NCBI GenBank assembly: GCA_034505795.1
Contig: JAPDQM010000001.1
Span: forward strand, 1-64,000
Source: Thermofontimicrobium_A sp034505795
GTDB lineage: Bacteria; Zhuqueibacterota; Zhuqueibacteria; Thermofontimicrobiales; Thermofontimicrobiaceae
DNA: 64,000 bases
Direction of reading: 5' to 3'
Under the pieces are notes generated by a model that ran no database searches, was not told where the DNA came from, and saw only the letters and a program-made list of their open reading frames with translations. Positions 1 to 9,165 of the stretch are shown one piece after another (the stretch's first letter is position 1; each line of letters starts with the position of its first letter). The position numbers and the translations under genes are program-made.

Positions 1-1
1 C

Positions 2-595
2 TCAATGGGAGAACCGCTGCCCGAATACGATGAAATCTCAGCCATCGTCATCACGGGCTCGCATGCGATGGTGACCGATCATGCCGATTGGAGCGAGCGC
101 ACTGCGGCGTGGCTGCCTGGCGCCATTGCCCGAAAAATTCCCACACTGGGCATCTGCTACGGCCACCAATTGCTGGCGTATGCCCTGGGCGGCAAAGTGG
201 CGGATAATCCCAACGGCGTTGCCTTCGGCACCAGGGTCATCACCCTGCTGGCCTCTGCTCGGCAGGACCCGTTATTCTCCATCTTGCCCGAAATGGTGCA
301 GGTGCAAACCACGCACACGCAGTCGGTGGTCCAACTGCCGCCTGGCGCAACCCTGCTGGCGACCCATGCCATGGACCCTAATCATGCCTTCGTCATCGGG
401 GATTGCTGCTGGGGCGTCCAGTTCCACCCCGAATTCGATGCCGATATCGTGCGGCGTTACATCCAGCGGGAGCGGGACTATCTGCAAGCCAAAGGCTTAT
501 CGCCCGATGAATTGATGAAGGATTGTTTTGATAAGCCGTTTGGAGGGATTTTTTTAAGGAGATTTGCAGAAATTGTTACGGGTGTTAATTCGTAA
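2..595 (+). CDS. class I glutamine amidotransferase (GMP synthase-like), 5' end cut off
   Basis: The frame is open to the window edge, so the N-terminus is missing; the first Met (position 5) is probably internal. The visible part is a class I glutamine amidotransferase domain. The nucleophile elbow is GICYGHQ (Cys51 counted from the Met at 5), and the catalytic His-Glu pair lies in QFHPEF (His141, Glu143). The domain would release ammonia from glutamine. There is no ATP-pyrophosphatase domain, so it is not full-length GuaA. It belongs with the stand-alone GMP synthase-like amidotransferases found in many bacteria, whose real substrate is usually unknown. The gene ends alone, and the next gene starts about 280 bp downstream. 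Confidence 0.85.
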   Translation, partial: SMGEPLPEYDEISAIVITGSHAMVTDHADWSERTAAWLPGAIARKIPTLGICYGHQLLAYALGGKVADNPNGVAFGTRVITLLASARQDPLFSILPEMVQVQTTHTQSVVQLPPGATLLATHAMDPNHAFVIGDCCWGVQFHPEFDADIVRRYIQRERDYLQAKGLSPDELMKDCFDKPFGGIFLRRFAEIVTGVNS

Positions 596-879
596 GACTT
601 TTAATTGATTCGTGTCTTGCATTCAGCGAAGATCACCCTTCATGGCATCAGCAGAAGCTGTAGCCAATTTTACTATCAACTTTTGATTAGCGCATTTGCG
701 GTAATGCAGATTTCCTTAAAACCATACCGCGAGCTTTATCTCTGCAGAAAATTTTTGCTTGAATTTTATATTTCGTTTCCTTATCTTCTCGTGGCGTTTA
801 AATAGCGATCCTTTGATCGGTTGCCAGCCGGTTAATAGTTAACTTATTTTATTATGGAATGAAAAGCAGGAGGCGTTTA

Positions 880-1623
880 ATGAAGAGACTTTCATCTCGA
901 AGCATTCATGTAGTTTCATTGTTCTTATTATTCACGCTGTTCTTATCGAGTTGTGCTCCCAAAAAATCCCAACAGGCGGAGGGCGAGGCGTTAAAATTAG
1001 CGGCCAGAGCGTTCCAGCCAACCCTGATAAATCTCGATGCGATTTTAAAATCAGGCGATATCCAGGCTGCCAGGGATACCTTGGCGCTACTATCTGAAAA
1101 ACTAAAGACAATTGAAGCGGCGGAAATTCCAGCGAGATTAGCTGACAAAGCCAATAACGTCAAAGATCAACTAACTGCCCTGAGTACCGCCATGGATGAT
1201 CTGTCCAGCACCCTGGGAAATCCTGAGTTGGCCAGTATCGATACCACAGTACTCAATCAATATGCGACGGTTCGGATCAATTTTGCTCGATTGGGTTCGC
1301 TGCTGCGCTTTAAAATTCCGGAGCTGGTCAGCTTTCATGACGATGTGCTGCATGACGTCTGGCATGAAGCCTACCCTAACGATGATATTGCGGCGATCAA
1401 AGCCGCGGTACCTGCGTTCAAAGCGAAAGCGGCTGCGCTCAATAATGTTCAGTGGCCCGAGGCGTTAGGGTATCAAATTGAGGCGATAAAAGGCAAGGTA
1501 GCCGATTTGCAGAAAGCGGTCAATACATTAGAAACCGCCTGCCAGGGAGATGATGCTGACGCGATCAAAAAGGCGACCGAGGACGTCCATTCGCTTTACG
1601 AACAGATCGCCCGGATGCTATAA
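880..1623 (+). CDS. helical lipoprotein of unknown function
   Basis: The protein has 247 residues. The start at 880 is chosen because AGGAGG at 868-873 lies 6 bp upstream; the ATG at 859 has no such site. The N-terminus is a lipoprotein signal: a basic start, a Leu/Phe-rich core, then LSSC as lipobox. The mature part is predicted all-helical, with two similar halves that look like a four-helix bundle. One helix carries HDDVLHDVWHEAY, with three His on one face, which could bind metal or heme; this is inference. No CxxCH is present. I do not recognise the family. The gene is monocistronic and is followed by a strong hairpin. Confidence 0.75.
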   Translation: MKRLSSRSIHVVSLFLLFTLFLSSCAPKKSQQAEGEALKLAARAFQPTLINLDAILKSGDIQAARDTLALLSEKLKTIEAAEIPARLADKANNVKDQLTALSTAMDDLSSTLGNPELASIDTTVLNQYATVRINFARLGSLLRFKIPELVSFHDDVLHDVWHEAYPNDDIAAIKAAVPAFKAKAAALNNVQWPEALGYQIEAIKGKVADLQKAVNTLETACQGDDADAIKKATEDVHSLYEQIARML

Positions 1624-1962
1624 TCAGATGCAAACCTTCCGAAGCCAATCACAGGGCTTCGGAAGGGTAAATTATCTCATAAAAATTGAATTGTGAAGTT
1701 TTTTGAAAGCTGACGCCAACTCGATCGACACCTCGTCCAAAGGCGGAGTACACCTGGTACTGCTCTGCCTTTGGGCAAGCTTGAGAAGTTGGTTATGAAT
1801 TGGCTGCAAGACAAAAAGAAGGTGGGCACGCTTCACGTGAAAGAAAAGTTCAGATTGACTGAACTAGTTTCAGAAGGAAAATAATCCAGCCTCAAAAAAG
1901 ACCCAGAAATCTCCTCCGCAAAGGTGGAGTCCATCTACAGAATTTTTTCGGCAGGGGAAAAT
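1624..1962. other. gene-free stretch with two hairpins
   Basis: A perfect 12-bp stem (1635-1646 with 1655-1666) just after the lipoprotein gene is listed separately. A second inverted repeat pairs CCAAAGGC (1737-1744) with GCCTTTGG (1767-1774) and can extend inward through GGAGTAC and GTAC. A short open frame across 1714-1881 (first ATG 1795, 28 codons) has no ribosome site and no recognisable product. Confidence 0.5.
1635..1666 (+). terminator. terminator-like hairpin after the lipoprotein gene
   Basis: CCTTCCGAAGCC pairs perfectly with GGCTTCGGAAGG around an 8-nt loop, 11 bp after the stop codon. No T-run follows, so it may work as a 3'-end stabiliser or weak terminator rather than a classical intrinsic terminator. 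Confidence 0.55.
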
Positions 1963-2403
1963 ATGCTTAACCATTATCATCACACCCAAGTCGGCTTCTT
2001 TACAATCATCGCCTTAGCCGTTGCCTGGGTTTTCAGTGCGTTGCTCATGGCTAATCTTGGGTTATATTGGCCTGTTTTGGTAGCTATGATTATCTTTAGC
2101 ATCTGTTTGGTACTATTTGCTACGCTGACAGTCGATATCAAAGAACGTGTTCTTGAAATTCGATTTGGCCCAGGCATCATTCGAAAGACATTTTCTTTGA
2201 AAGAAATCGAATTCTGTCAGGTAGTCAAAAACCCCTGGTATTACGGCTGGGGCATTCGACGGACGCCGCATGGCTGGCTGTATAATATTTCTGGTTTGCA
2301 TGCGGTGGAGATCACACTGAAGAACGGCAAAAAATATCGCATTGGGACGGATGAGCCGAATGCCCTGGCGCAGGCGATTCAAAACGTCATTGGAAAAGCG
2401 TGA
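1963..2403 (+). CDS. small membrane protein, unknown function
   Basis: The protein has 146 residues. I chose the ATG at 1963 (first residues MLNHYHH) because a GGGGA site lies just upstream; an in-frame ATG at 1924 adds 13 residues and lacks a site. Two close transmembrane helices (about residues 12-32 and 35-57) are followed by a soluble beta-rich tail of about 90 residues. The tail carries a WYYGWGIR stretch and ends in an alternating pattern with KNGKKYRIGTDEP. This layout resembles small PH-like (bPH-type) membrane proteins, but I cannot assign a family. It is convergent with lipA. Confidence 0.65.
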   Translation: MLNHYHHTQVGFFTIIALAVAWVFSALLMANLGLYWPVLVAMIIFSICLVLFATLTVDIKERVLEIRFGPGIIRKTFSLKEIEFCQVVKNPWYYGWGIRRTPHGWLYNISGLHAVEITLKNGKKYRIGTDEPNALAQAIQNVIGKA

Positions 2404-2530
2404 TGAAAAACACATCGTGAACCGAGCGGACAATGCAATCCCCTAAATAGGGCAACTATTGACACTCATTTGACAAGCAGAAATGCCTGGAATGGCTTTT
2501 GGGGCTAAGCTAAAATAGGCGATGGCATTG

Positions 2531-3403
2531 TTAATCTGCCTCTATTGCCAGCCGATCGAAACACTCTCCAGCATGATAGGAACTCCGTACCAATGGCCCT
2601 GCCTCAACATGTTGAAAACCCAACTCGATGCCGATCGCTTTCAGTCGATTAAATTCTTCGGGCGTGACGTATCGATCAATGGGCGCATGTGCGGCTGACG
2701 GCTGCAGGTATTGCCCCAGCGTGAGAATATCGCACTGCACTTGCCTCAAATCTTGCATCACTTCGATGACTTCGGATTCAGTTTCGCCTACTCCCAGCAT
2801 CAAGCCAGTCTTGGTGACCAGACCCGCTTGCTTTGCTGCCGCAAGCAATCGTATCGAGCGCCAGTAATCGGCCTGGGGTCGAACCAGAGGATAGAGCGAA
2901 GGCACAGTTTCGATATTGTGATTGAGCACGTCCGGCCGGGCGGCAAAAACCAACATCTGAGCGGAAAACGTACCCTGGAAGTCGGGAATCAGCACTTCGA
3001 TCTGGCAGGAGGGAACGGCGGTGCGAATTTTCTGAATTGTTGTTGCGAAAATAGCCGCGCCGCCATCCGGCAGGTCATCGCGGGTGACCGATGTGATGAC
3101 GGCATATTTTAGTGATAACGTTTTTACTGCCTCGGCCACGCGCTCGGGTTCGGACAGATCAACCGGACCTGGCATTCCAGACGCTACGGCGCAGAAGCGG
3201 CAGTTGCGGGTACAAACATCACCCAAAATCATGAACGTCGCCGTCCGTTTGCCCCAGCAGTCCCCAATATTGGGACAGTGGGCACTCTGACAGACCGTAT
3301 GCAGATGATGTTGCTCAACCAGTTTTCGGACATCTTGAAAATTCTTGCCAGCCGGCAATGGTACTTTCAGCCAGCGAGGGTGTCGCTTATGAACCACAGG
3401 CAT
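2531..3403 (-). CDS. lipA: lipoyl synthase
   Basis: The product is a radical SAM enzyme of 290 residues, the usual family length. It inserts two sulfurs into an octanoyl group on lipoyl domains in the cytoplasm. The auxiliary 4Fe-4S cluster motif CxxxxCxxxxxC is present at Cys38, Cys43 and Cys49 (CQSAHCPNIGDC). The radical SAM motif CxxxCxxC is at Cys64, Cys68 and Cys71 (CTRNCRFC). The C-terminal RSSYHAGE, whose Ser ligates the auxiliary cluster, is also present. It lies 92 bp after the dihydrolipoyl dehydrogenase gene on the same strand. The two form a lipoate-linked pair, although the other E1/E2 subunits and lipB are not in this window. Confidence 0.96.
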   Translation of the reverse strand: MPVVHKRHPRWLKVPLPAGKNFQDVRKLVEQHHLHTVCQSAHCPNIGDCWGKRTATFMILGDVCTRNCRFCAVASGMPGPVDLSEPERVAEAVKTLSLKYAVITSVTRDDLPDGGAAIFATTIQKIRTAVPSCQIEVLIPDFQGTFSAQMLVFAARPDVLNHNIETVPSLYPLVRPQADYWRSIRLLAAAKQAGLVTKTGLMLGVGETESEVIEVMQDLRQVQCDILTLGQYLQPSAAHAPIDRYVTPEEFNRLKAIGIELGFQHVEAGPLVRSSYHAGECFDRLAIEAD

Positions 3404-3495
3404 AATTACTTTCTATTAGAAATTTTCTAAACGTTGCCACCGGGCGGAGATACATCGTCATTCAGACGACAAAATCAGGGTTGGCTCAGAGCAGT

Positions 3496-4899
3496 TTAGC
3501 CATGAATCGCTTCGCCTCGGGCGGCTGCAGCCGCTTCCATCACTGCCTCGGATAGCGTTGGATGCGCATGAATTGTCTTGACCAGCGCTGAAGCTGTAAC
3601 GGCGTTAGACTTTATAACACTGAGCTCCCCGATAAGTTCCGTCGCCTCGGCATGCACGATATGAGCACCCAGCAGCAATTCGGTCCGGGCATCAAAAATG
3701 AGTTTGACAAATCCCTCGCGTTCGCCCATGGCTAAGGACTTGCCATTGGCGACAAATGGGAAACGACCGACTTTGATCGAATACCCCAGTTCCAGCGCCT
3801 TTTGCTCGCTAAGGCCTATGCTGGCGACCTGCGGTTGACAATAAGTGCAGCCGGGAATGTTCGCGTAATCAATCGGCTTTGGCGCCATGCCTTTGATGTG
3901 CTCAACCGCACAAATGCCTTCTGCTGATGCCACATGGGCCAGCCACGGCGGCCCAATGATATCCCCAATGGCATAGATGTGGTCGATGCTGGTCTGATAG
4001 GTGGTTTTGTTTATTTTAATATAACTTTTTTCGACGGCAATCCCGAGCTCCTCCAATCCCAATCCTTCGTAATTGCCCTGAACCCCAATTGCCATCAACG
4101 CCATTTCAGCCTGCAATTCAGTCGTCTGGTTGTTGGTCTCGAACACTACGCTCACTCCCTGGTCATGGGCGGTCACCTGTTTGACCAGGCTGTTGGTATG
4201 GATGCTGATCTTTGATTTTTTGAACGAACGGGCGACGGCATCGGCGATTTCTGCATCTTCAATGGGTAGCACTGTCGGCATCATCTCCAGAATGGTTACC
4301 TGGCAACCAAAGGTATGATAAAAGTAGGCAAATTCCATACCGATGGCCCCAGCGCCGATCACGATCATGGATTGGGGCAACTTTTCCAGTGTTAACGCGT
4401 GCTTGCTGCTAATCACTCGACTGCCATCGATTGGTACGCCGGGAATCGAGCGAGGCCGAGCGCCGGTAGCAATGAGAATAAACCTGGCTGAAAGCTCGTG
4501 CGTAATATTTCCAGTGTCATCGACCACGGCCACCTGATCAGGCTTGATCAAACGGCCAGTGCCTGCAAAGTGCGTGATATGATGTTTTTTGAATAAAAAT
4601 TCTACTCCCTTGGCCATCCGATCGGCCACCTGTCGGCTGCGTTTTATAATTGCCGGAAAATCGAACGATGGGTCATTCGCAATGATTCCATAATCTTTGG
4701 CATGAGCCAACGTCGCAAATACATCAGCGCTTTTCAGCAGAGCCTTGGTTGGAATACAACCCCAGTTGAGACAGACGCCTCCCAGCCGATCGCGTTCGAC
4801 CACTGCCACGTTCATTCCCAGTTGCGAGGCGCGTACCGCCGCCACATAGCCACCCGGACCAGAACCGATAATCACCAGATCAAAATGCGTCAATGCCAT
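3496..4899 (-). CDS. lpdA: dihydrolipoyl dehydrogenase (E3)
   Basis: The protein has 467 residues, full family length. It is the FAD-dependent E3 component that reoxidises dihydrolipoamide in 2-oxoacid dehydrogenase or glycine cleavage complexes. The FAD-binding GSGPGGY lies near residue 12. The redox-active disulfide motif CLNWGC spans Cys43-Cys48. A second Rossmann motif (GAGAIGMEFA) binds NAD. The C-terminal HAHPTLSEAV holds the catalytic His-Glu. An AAGGGAT-type ribosome site precedes the ATG. It starts 12 bp after the endonuclease IV gene and is probably co-transcribed with it and lipA. Confidence 0.96.
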   Translation of the reverse strand: MALTHFDLVIIGSGPGGYVAAVRASQLGMNVAVVERDRLGGVCLNWGCIPTKALLKSADVFATLAHAKDYGIIANDPSFDFPAIIKRSRQVADRMAKGVEFLFKKHHITHFAGTGRLIKPDQVAVVDDTGNITHELSARFILIATGARPRSIPGVPIDGSRVISSKHALTLEKLPQSMIVIGAGAIGMEFAYFYHTFGCQVTILEMMPTVLPIEDAEIADAVARSFKKSKISIHTNSLVKQVTAHDQGVSVVFETNNQTTELQAEMALMAIGVQGNYEGLGLEELGIAVEKSYIKINKTTYQTSIDHIYAIGDIIGPPWLAHVASAEGICAVEHIKGMAPKPIDYANIPGCTYCQPQVASIGLSEQKALELGYSIKVGRFPFVANGKSLAMGEREGFVKLIFDARTELLLGAHIVHAEATELIGELSVIKSNAVTASALVKTIHAHPTLSEAVMEAAAAARGEAIHG

Positions 4900-4911
4900 A
4901 ATTATCCCTTT

Positions 4912-5769
4912 TTAGATTTTGTTCACTAAACTTTTTAGCAATTTGATATTTTGTTTAAAAGTCATTAAGTCGCCTGGAATTTCCAGAATTTTGGGAACAT
5001 GAGCGAGGCGGTCATCATTCATCAGAAATCGAAATGCATCCAAGCCAATCTGCCCGTCGCCAATGGTCGTATGTCGATCGATGCGCGAGCCCAAAGGTTT
5101 CATCGAATCATTGAGATGGATCGCCCCCAAATTTTTCAGCCCGATAATCCGATCGAATTCACCAAGGGTATGTTCGTAAGCTGTTCTCGTTCGAATATCA
5201 TAGCCCGCGGCAAACGCGTGACAGGTATCCAGACAAACACCCAGTCGCTCCGAGTGCGGTACCTGTTCAAGAATCTGCTGCAACTGATCGAACCTGTACC
5301 CCAGGCTGGTGCCTTGACCCGCAGTAGATTCCAGCAGCAATCGAAGCTGGAAGTTTGGACGCGCGAGTATCAAAGAAGTTAAACTCTCGGCAATCAATTG
5401 AATTCCAGCCTGCTCACCAATACCTTTGTGCGAGCCGGGATGAAAAATCAGGGCCGAAAGATGCAACTGCTCTGCTCGTGTCATTTCATCTAAAAAGGCA
5501 GAGCGTGATCGTTCCAACAATTGTTGGTCCGGAGAGGCCAGGTTGATCAGATAACCGTCATGCGCCACCACTGCGGCCAACGATTCCTTCGCGACAGCTT
5601 GATGAAACTGATTGATCGCTGTTACCGATAGGGGTGGGGCGGTCCATTGCATCTGGTTTTTGGTGAAAATTTGGATCACAGTGCCGCCAATTGCCGCTCC
5701 CCTGGCGGGTGCTATCTCAAGGCCGCCAGCTATGGATACGTGGGCGCCGAGCAAGAGTTTGGGCTTCAT
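4912..5769 (-). CDS. nfo: endonuclease IV (AP endonuclease)
   Basis: The protein has 285 residues, the normal length. It cleaves DNA 5' to abasic sites in base-excision repair. The TIM-barrel opening LLLGAHVSIAGG and the trinuclear zinc-site motifs are visible in order: LLEST, CLDTCHAFAAGYD, IHLNDS, DRHTTIGDG and LEIPGD. The gene sits between the sigma factor gene (118 bp upstream) and lpdA (12 bp downstream). The functional link to lipoate genes is not obvious, so simple operon sharing is the likely explanation. No strong ribosome site precedes the ATG. Confidence 0.95.
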   Translation of the reverse strand: MKPKLLLGAHVSIAGGLEIAPARGAAIGGTVIQIFTKNQMQWTAPPLSVTAINQFHQAVAKESLAAVVAHDGYLINLASPDQQLLERSRSAFLDEMTRAEQLHLSALIFHPGSHKGIGEQAGIQLIAESLTSLILARPNFQLRLLLESTAGQGTSLGYRFDQLQQILEQVPHSERLGVCLDTCHAFAAGYDIRTRTAYEHTLGEFDRIIGLKNLGAIHLNDSMKPLGSRIDRHTTIGDGQIGLDAFRFLMNDDRLAHVPKILEIPGDLMTFKQNIKLLKSLVNKI

Positions 5770-5887
5770 ATTGCGGTTTCAGATCAAATTCAATTGCCTA
5801 TTAATGTGTGCGATGGGATCGCTATCAATCTGCAACTCGGGATGGCCATTTCTCTTTAAAAAATCATTGCTATCAATTCACTTTCTT

Positions 5888-6745
5888 TCAATCGTCAAGA
5901 TAGGGACGCAGCTTTTCCCGCCGATGAAAGTATCTCAATTTCTGCAAGGCTTTATTTTTGATCTGGCGAATGCGTTCGCGACTCAGCTTCATCTCCTGGC
6001 CGATCTCCAGCAGGGTCCGGGGGCGCTCCTGATCAATTCCAAAGTACAACCGCAGCACTGTTGCCTCGCAGCGCGTCAACGAAGCGAGTGCCAATTGTAT
6101 CTCGGTCTTCATGGATTCCTGAATCAGGCGACTTTGGGGCGCAGCGAATTCTTCACTGCTGAGTTTGTCGATCAGCGACAAGCTTTCTTCTGATGGCCGC
6201 GTAGAATCTTCCAGCCATAATTCTCGTCCCCAATACATCATATTTTTGGCCAAAAAATCCGAGGAAATTTTCATTTTGGCCGCCACTTCCTCCAGCTCGG
6301 GCGTACGGCCCAGTGCTTGCTCAAGCTCCTCCACGATCGAGACCACTTTCTGGAGTGCCCAGATATGATTGATCGGCAGCCGCACCATTCTCGAATGATT
6401 CGCGAGCGCTCGCAGGATGGCCTGGCGAATCCACCACACCGCATAAGAAATAAACTTAATGCCTCGCTCCGCATCAAAGCGGCGAGCGGCTTCCAGCAAT
6501 CCCATATTGCCCTCGCTGATGAGTTCATCCAGCGGTAGGCCGCGGTCCTGGTATTCACGGGCGATAAAAACAACAAATCTGAGATTCGCATTCACCAACC
6601 GTGCCAGGGCCTGGCTATCGCCCTGGCTGATCCGTTTGGCCAACGAACGCTCTTCTTTTGGGGGTAATAATGGGATCTTTTCAATATCCCGTAAATATTT
6701 CGCTAAAATATCACTTGATTTTCTTTCTTCGGTAGGATTTTTCAC
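5888..6745 (-). CDS. RNA polymerase sigma-70 family factor (RpoD/SigA-like, short)
   Basis: The protein has 285 residues starting at GTG (6745), with GGGGTG upstream. Region 1.1 is absent. Region 1.2 begins at DILAKYLRDIE, region 2 spans about residues 46-116 with LISEGNMGLLEAARRFD and the promoter-melting YAVWWIRQAI. Region 3 follows, and region 4.2 ends in LSRERIRQIKNKALQKLR. This size and layout match the short primary sigma factors of FCB bacteria, but a secondary RpoS/SigB-class factor is also possible. It may head the nfo-lpdA-lipA run. Several promoters in the window match a TTGACA/TATAAT-type consensus, consistent with such a factor. Confidence 0.9.
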   Translation of the reverse strand: MKNPTEERKSSDILAKYLRDIEKIPLLPPKEERSLAKRISQGDSQALARLVNANLRFVVFIAREYQDRGLPLDELISEGNMGLLEAARRFDAERGIKFISYAVWWIRQAILRALANHSRMVRLPINHIWALQKVVSIVEELEQALGRTPELEEVAAKMKISSDFLAKNMMYWGRELWLEDSTRPSEESLSLIDKLSSEEFAAPQSRLIQESMKTEIQLALASLTRCEATVLRLYFGIDQERPRTLLEIGQEMKLSRERIRQIKNKALQKLRYFHRREKLRPYLDD

Positions 6746-7046
6746 GGTGCACCCCGATTTTTAGATATTCAAATAGCCCCGATGATTGAACGAGTTACTT
6801 TCGAAATGATTGAGCTACGTTTGGTTGGAAATATTGATGAAATCATCCTCCAGGTTCTACCTGCCCTACCTGGTATCCTTGTTGTAGGCTCAATGGTGCA
6901 CGTGCGATAAGGATGGTTCAAGAGCAGCAACTTTGGATCACAACAAAAATTCTTTGAAAAGAGCGTACAGTTAAATCATTTGAAAGCTGACTACCATCAT
7001 TTAGAAAATGGTTACGATTTCTGGAATCATAAAAGATTTCTGTTAT
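6746..7046. other. gene-free stretch upstream of the sigma factor gene
   Basis: About 300 bp separate the 3' end of the MBL hydrolase gene from the sigma factor start, both on the minus strand. It should hold the sigma gene promoter. I could not pick a convincing -35/-10 pair or a terminator by eye. Confidence 0.4.
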
Positions 7047-7892
7047 CTAGATCTTATAGGTCGCACCCTCCGCTGCGGCATCAAGCTTCATGGGACTTTG
7101 CAAGCGATCCCTTTTTTGGCGATATTGCTCGATGATTTGATCGATCTCTTCGTCGGAACGATCGGGCTCGTGATGGAAAAAGATGAGGTGTTTGGCGTTG
7201 GCCTCTAATCCGAGCTGGAACACCTGTTCATAGGATGAATGCCCGAATCCGGTGGTCTCCAGCATTTCTTCTTGCAAATATTGCGCATCATGAATCAACA
7301 CATCCGCATCGCGACAAAAGTCGATAAAATCGTGCCAGGACGTTTGAGCCGAATTGTTGCCAGGCATGAGTTCATTGTCGGTGATGAAAACCAGCCGTTT
7401 GTTCGCCTCTTCTATTCGAAAACCATAAGACGCGCCGGGATGATTGTTTCGAATGAATGACAAATGGGCATTTTTTACCCATTCTTCGAGATGCTGGATT
7501 TCCTCGAACGAAATATTGGCCTTGAGATCATGGAAATTCACTGGAAAATAGCTCGATTCCATCTGGCTGGTTAAAATTTCTTTCAATTTATTGAAAGCAG
7601 GGGGACAACCAAAGATTTTAATCGCTACTTTTTCAGAATAGGCCGGCAAAAAAAAAGGAAATCCCTGAATATGATCCCAGTGCGAATGCGTTAGGAACAG
7701 GTGAATTGCGCCGTTCCGGTGATTCTGGACGATCGAATTTCCCAATTTGCGGATACCTGTGCCGGCATCAAAAATAACCAGTGTACCATCGCTTAGGGTC
7801 AACTCCAAACAGGTTGTATTTCCCCCAAATTTCACGGTGCTCAAGCCTGGAGAAGGAATAGAACCACGGGTGCCCCAAAATCTCAGAATCAA
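7047..7892 (-). CDS. MBL-fold metallo-hydrolase
   Basis: The protein has 281 residues. It begins at TTG (7892), supported by a near-perfect GAGGAGGTG ribosome site 7 bp upstream; the sequence MILRFWGTRGS is the usual start of this family. The metal-binding motif HxHxDH is complete (THSHWDH, His69 to His74). Later ligands appear in ITDNE and in FFHHEPDR near the C-terminus. The GTRGSIP opening and FGGNTTC are typical of the cyclic-phosphodiesterase/RNase Z-like MBL branch. These are cytoplasmic zinc hydrolases, often of unknown substrate. It lies upstream of the sigma factor gene with a 300-bp gap. Confidence 0.88.
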   Translation of the reverse strand: MILRFWGTRGSIPSPGLSTVKFGGNTTCLELTLSDGTLVIFDAGTGIRKLGNSIVQNHRNGAIHLFLTHSHWDHIQGFPFFLPAYSEKVAIKIFGCPPAFNKLKEILTSQMESSYFPVNFHDLKANISFEEIQHLEEWVKNAHLSFIRNNHPGASYGFRIEEANKRLVFITDNELMPGNNSAQTSWHDFIDFCRDADVLIHDAQYLQEEMLETTGFGHSSYEQVFQLGLEANAKHLIFFHHEPDRSDEEIDQIIEQYRQKRDRLQSPMKLDAAAEGATYKI

Positions 7893-8835
7893 TTTCTACA
7901 CCTCCTCATTGAAACAAATCGATTTGCATGGTGCCTTAAAAAAAATCAGTCACGAATATTTGTTGGTGATAAATAATCTGTTATTGATGAATAAATGCAT
8001 ACTTCAACACAACTATATCCTTTTGCATCTAATATAAATCAGCTTAACTCCGGATTTGTGTCGAAAATCACAGAACCAGGGATTATAATAATCAAATCTG
8101 GGTTGAATGTCAAATATTTTTTGTCGGATTACAAAATCTTTATATCAAAAAATTAGCGGACAGCCTCGGTTCGAAGACTCAAAAAAAGCAATGCTTCTTT
8201 AATTTTATTTTAGGCTTAACGATGCATATCTTTTCGCCTTGCCAATATCAAATTAGAAACACTATATCATCCCTGGTGAACTTCGTTGTCAGACAGAATT
8301 TTCATTGCATCTTGTGATGATTATCCATTGATTCGATCTTAGTGCCTGCTTTATGATCTTTTGGATTACTGGCGCCGGCGCAATCTATGATTTTTTCGCT
8401 GAACTGTCAGGCTGGATGTAATCTGGCACCATAGCGCCAGATGGACAACTTTTTGCCAGTATCAAATCGATAATCAAAAGGGATTATTCCTGGTAGTATT
8501 GTCTCCCGCAGCCGCAGCCTTTTCGATACGAGCACTTGAGATCGCCTTGCTGCAGAAGAGGCTGACTGTCGAGGATTCTGTCGGTCCGTGGAGAAAGAGA
8601 ATTACATTCATGACAAGCAAATGTTAAAAGCAAGCTGGCAGTGATGGAGAATCAACCACTAAAAAGAAGTCTTAAATCAGCCCAGGAAATGCCGGGATCG
8701 ATTAAAGAAAGAATCAGGCGGCGCGTTTTTCGATGCGGCAGCCACATCTTTCGGAACTGCTATGACTTTGATTCCCGTCTCATTTTCCGCTACTGGTCTA
8801 TTAGAGCGTCCCATCATTGAATGCAGGGTAACAGC
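7893..8835. other. 943-bp stretch without a convincing gene
   Basis: No frame with a plausible start and ribosome site is found. The left half is AT-rich with many stops; the right half (8360-8830) has higher GC and looks like decayed coding DNA. An open minus-strand segment lies directly behind the stop of the DsrE-like gene in the same frame. It has ATGs at 8817 and 8814 and a stop at 8679-8677, giving 46 codons, but no ribosome site. A GGTTCGA at 8168-8174 is not part of a tRNA. Confidence 0.5.
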
Positions 8836-9165
8836 TTAGAAAGCAATGATATGATCTGCGTCGGCCGCCGCCAAATAAAAGTCATTAATACTTCCCATTT
8901 TGGCTTCTTCAAAGATCATGTTATGAATTTTGCGTACTTTCGTTGATTGATTGCAGGCAAATACCGCCAAGGCACCGCTGGCGCAAGCGGCTTTCAGTTT
9001 TTTAAGGATGCGATTACCCTTGATCAAATGATAGATCCCATCATCGACGAAAAATAAGGCGATCAATTTAATTTCCTGGTTGCCTGGTTCGAGTGCTGCC
9101 AGCAAATTATCTTCCAATAACTCAGCCGACAATTCATGAGTGATGATATAAGCAAACTTTTTCAT
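8836..9165 (-). CDS. DsrE/DsrF-like small protein
   Basis: The protein has 109 residues with a good AGGAGG site before the ATG (9165). It has an alpha/beta pattern: an opening strand MKKFAYIITHE, a middle strand IKLIALFFVDDGIYHLIKG, then ALAVFACNQST, and a last strand ADHIIAF. This resembles the DsrE/TusD fold family, whose members act in sulfur relay or as small uncharacterised proteins. The usual active-site Cys cannot be assigned; Cys residues occur at AACASG and FACNQS. It stands alone in a 2-kb gene-poor tract, so context gives no help. Confidence 0.6.
   Translation of the reverse strand: MKKFAYIITHELSAELLEDNLLAALEPGNQEIKLIALFFVDDGIYHLIKGNRILKKLKAACASGALAVFACNQSTKVRKIHNMIFEEAKMGSINDFYLAAADADHIIAF

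Noticed and set aside
1795..1881. 28-codon open frame after a hairpin
   Set aside because: No ribosome site and no recognisable product; the upstream in-frame segment has no start.
8168..8174. GGTTCGA, like a tRNA T-loop
   Set aside because: No acceptor stem or anticodon arm can be formed around it.
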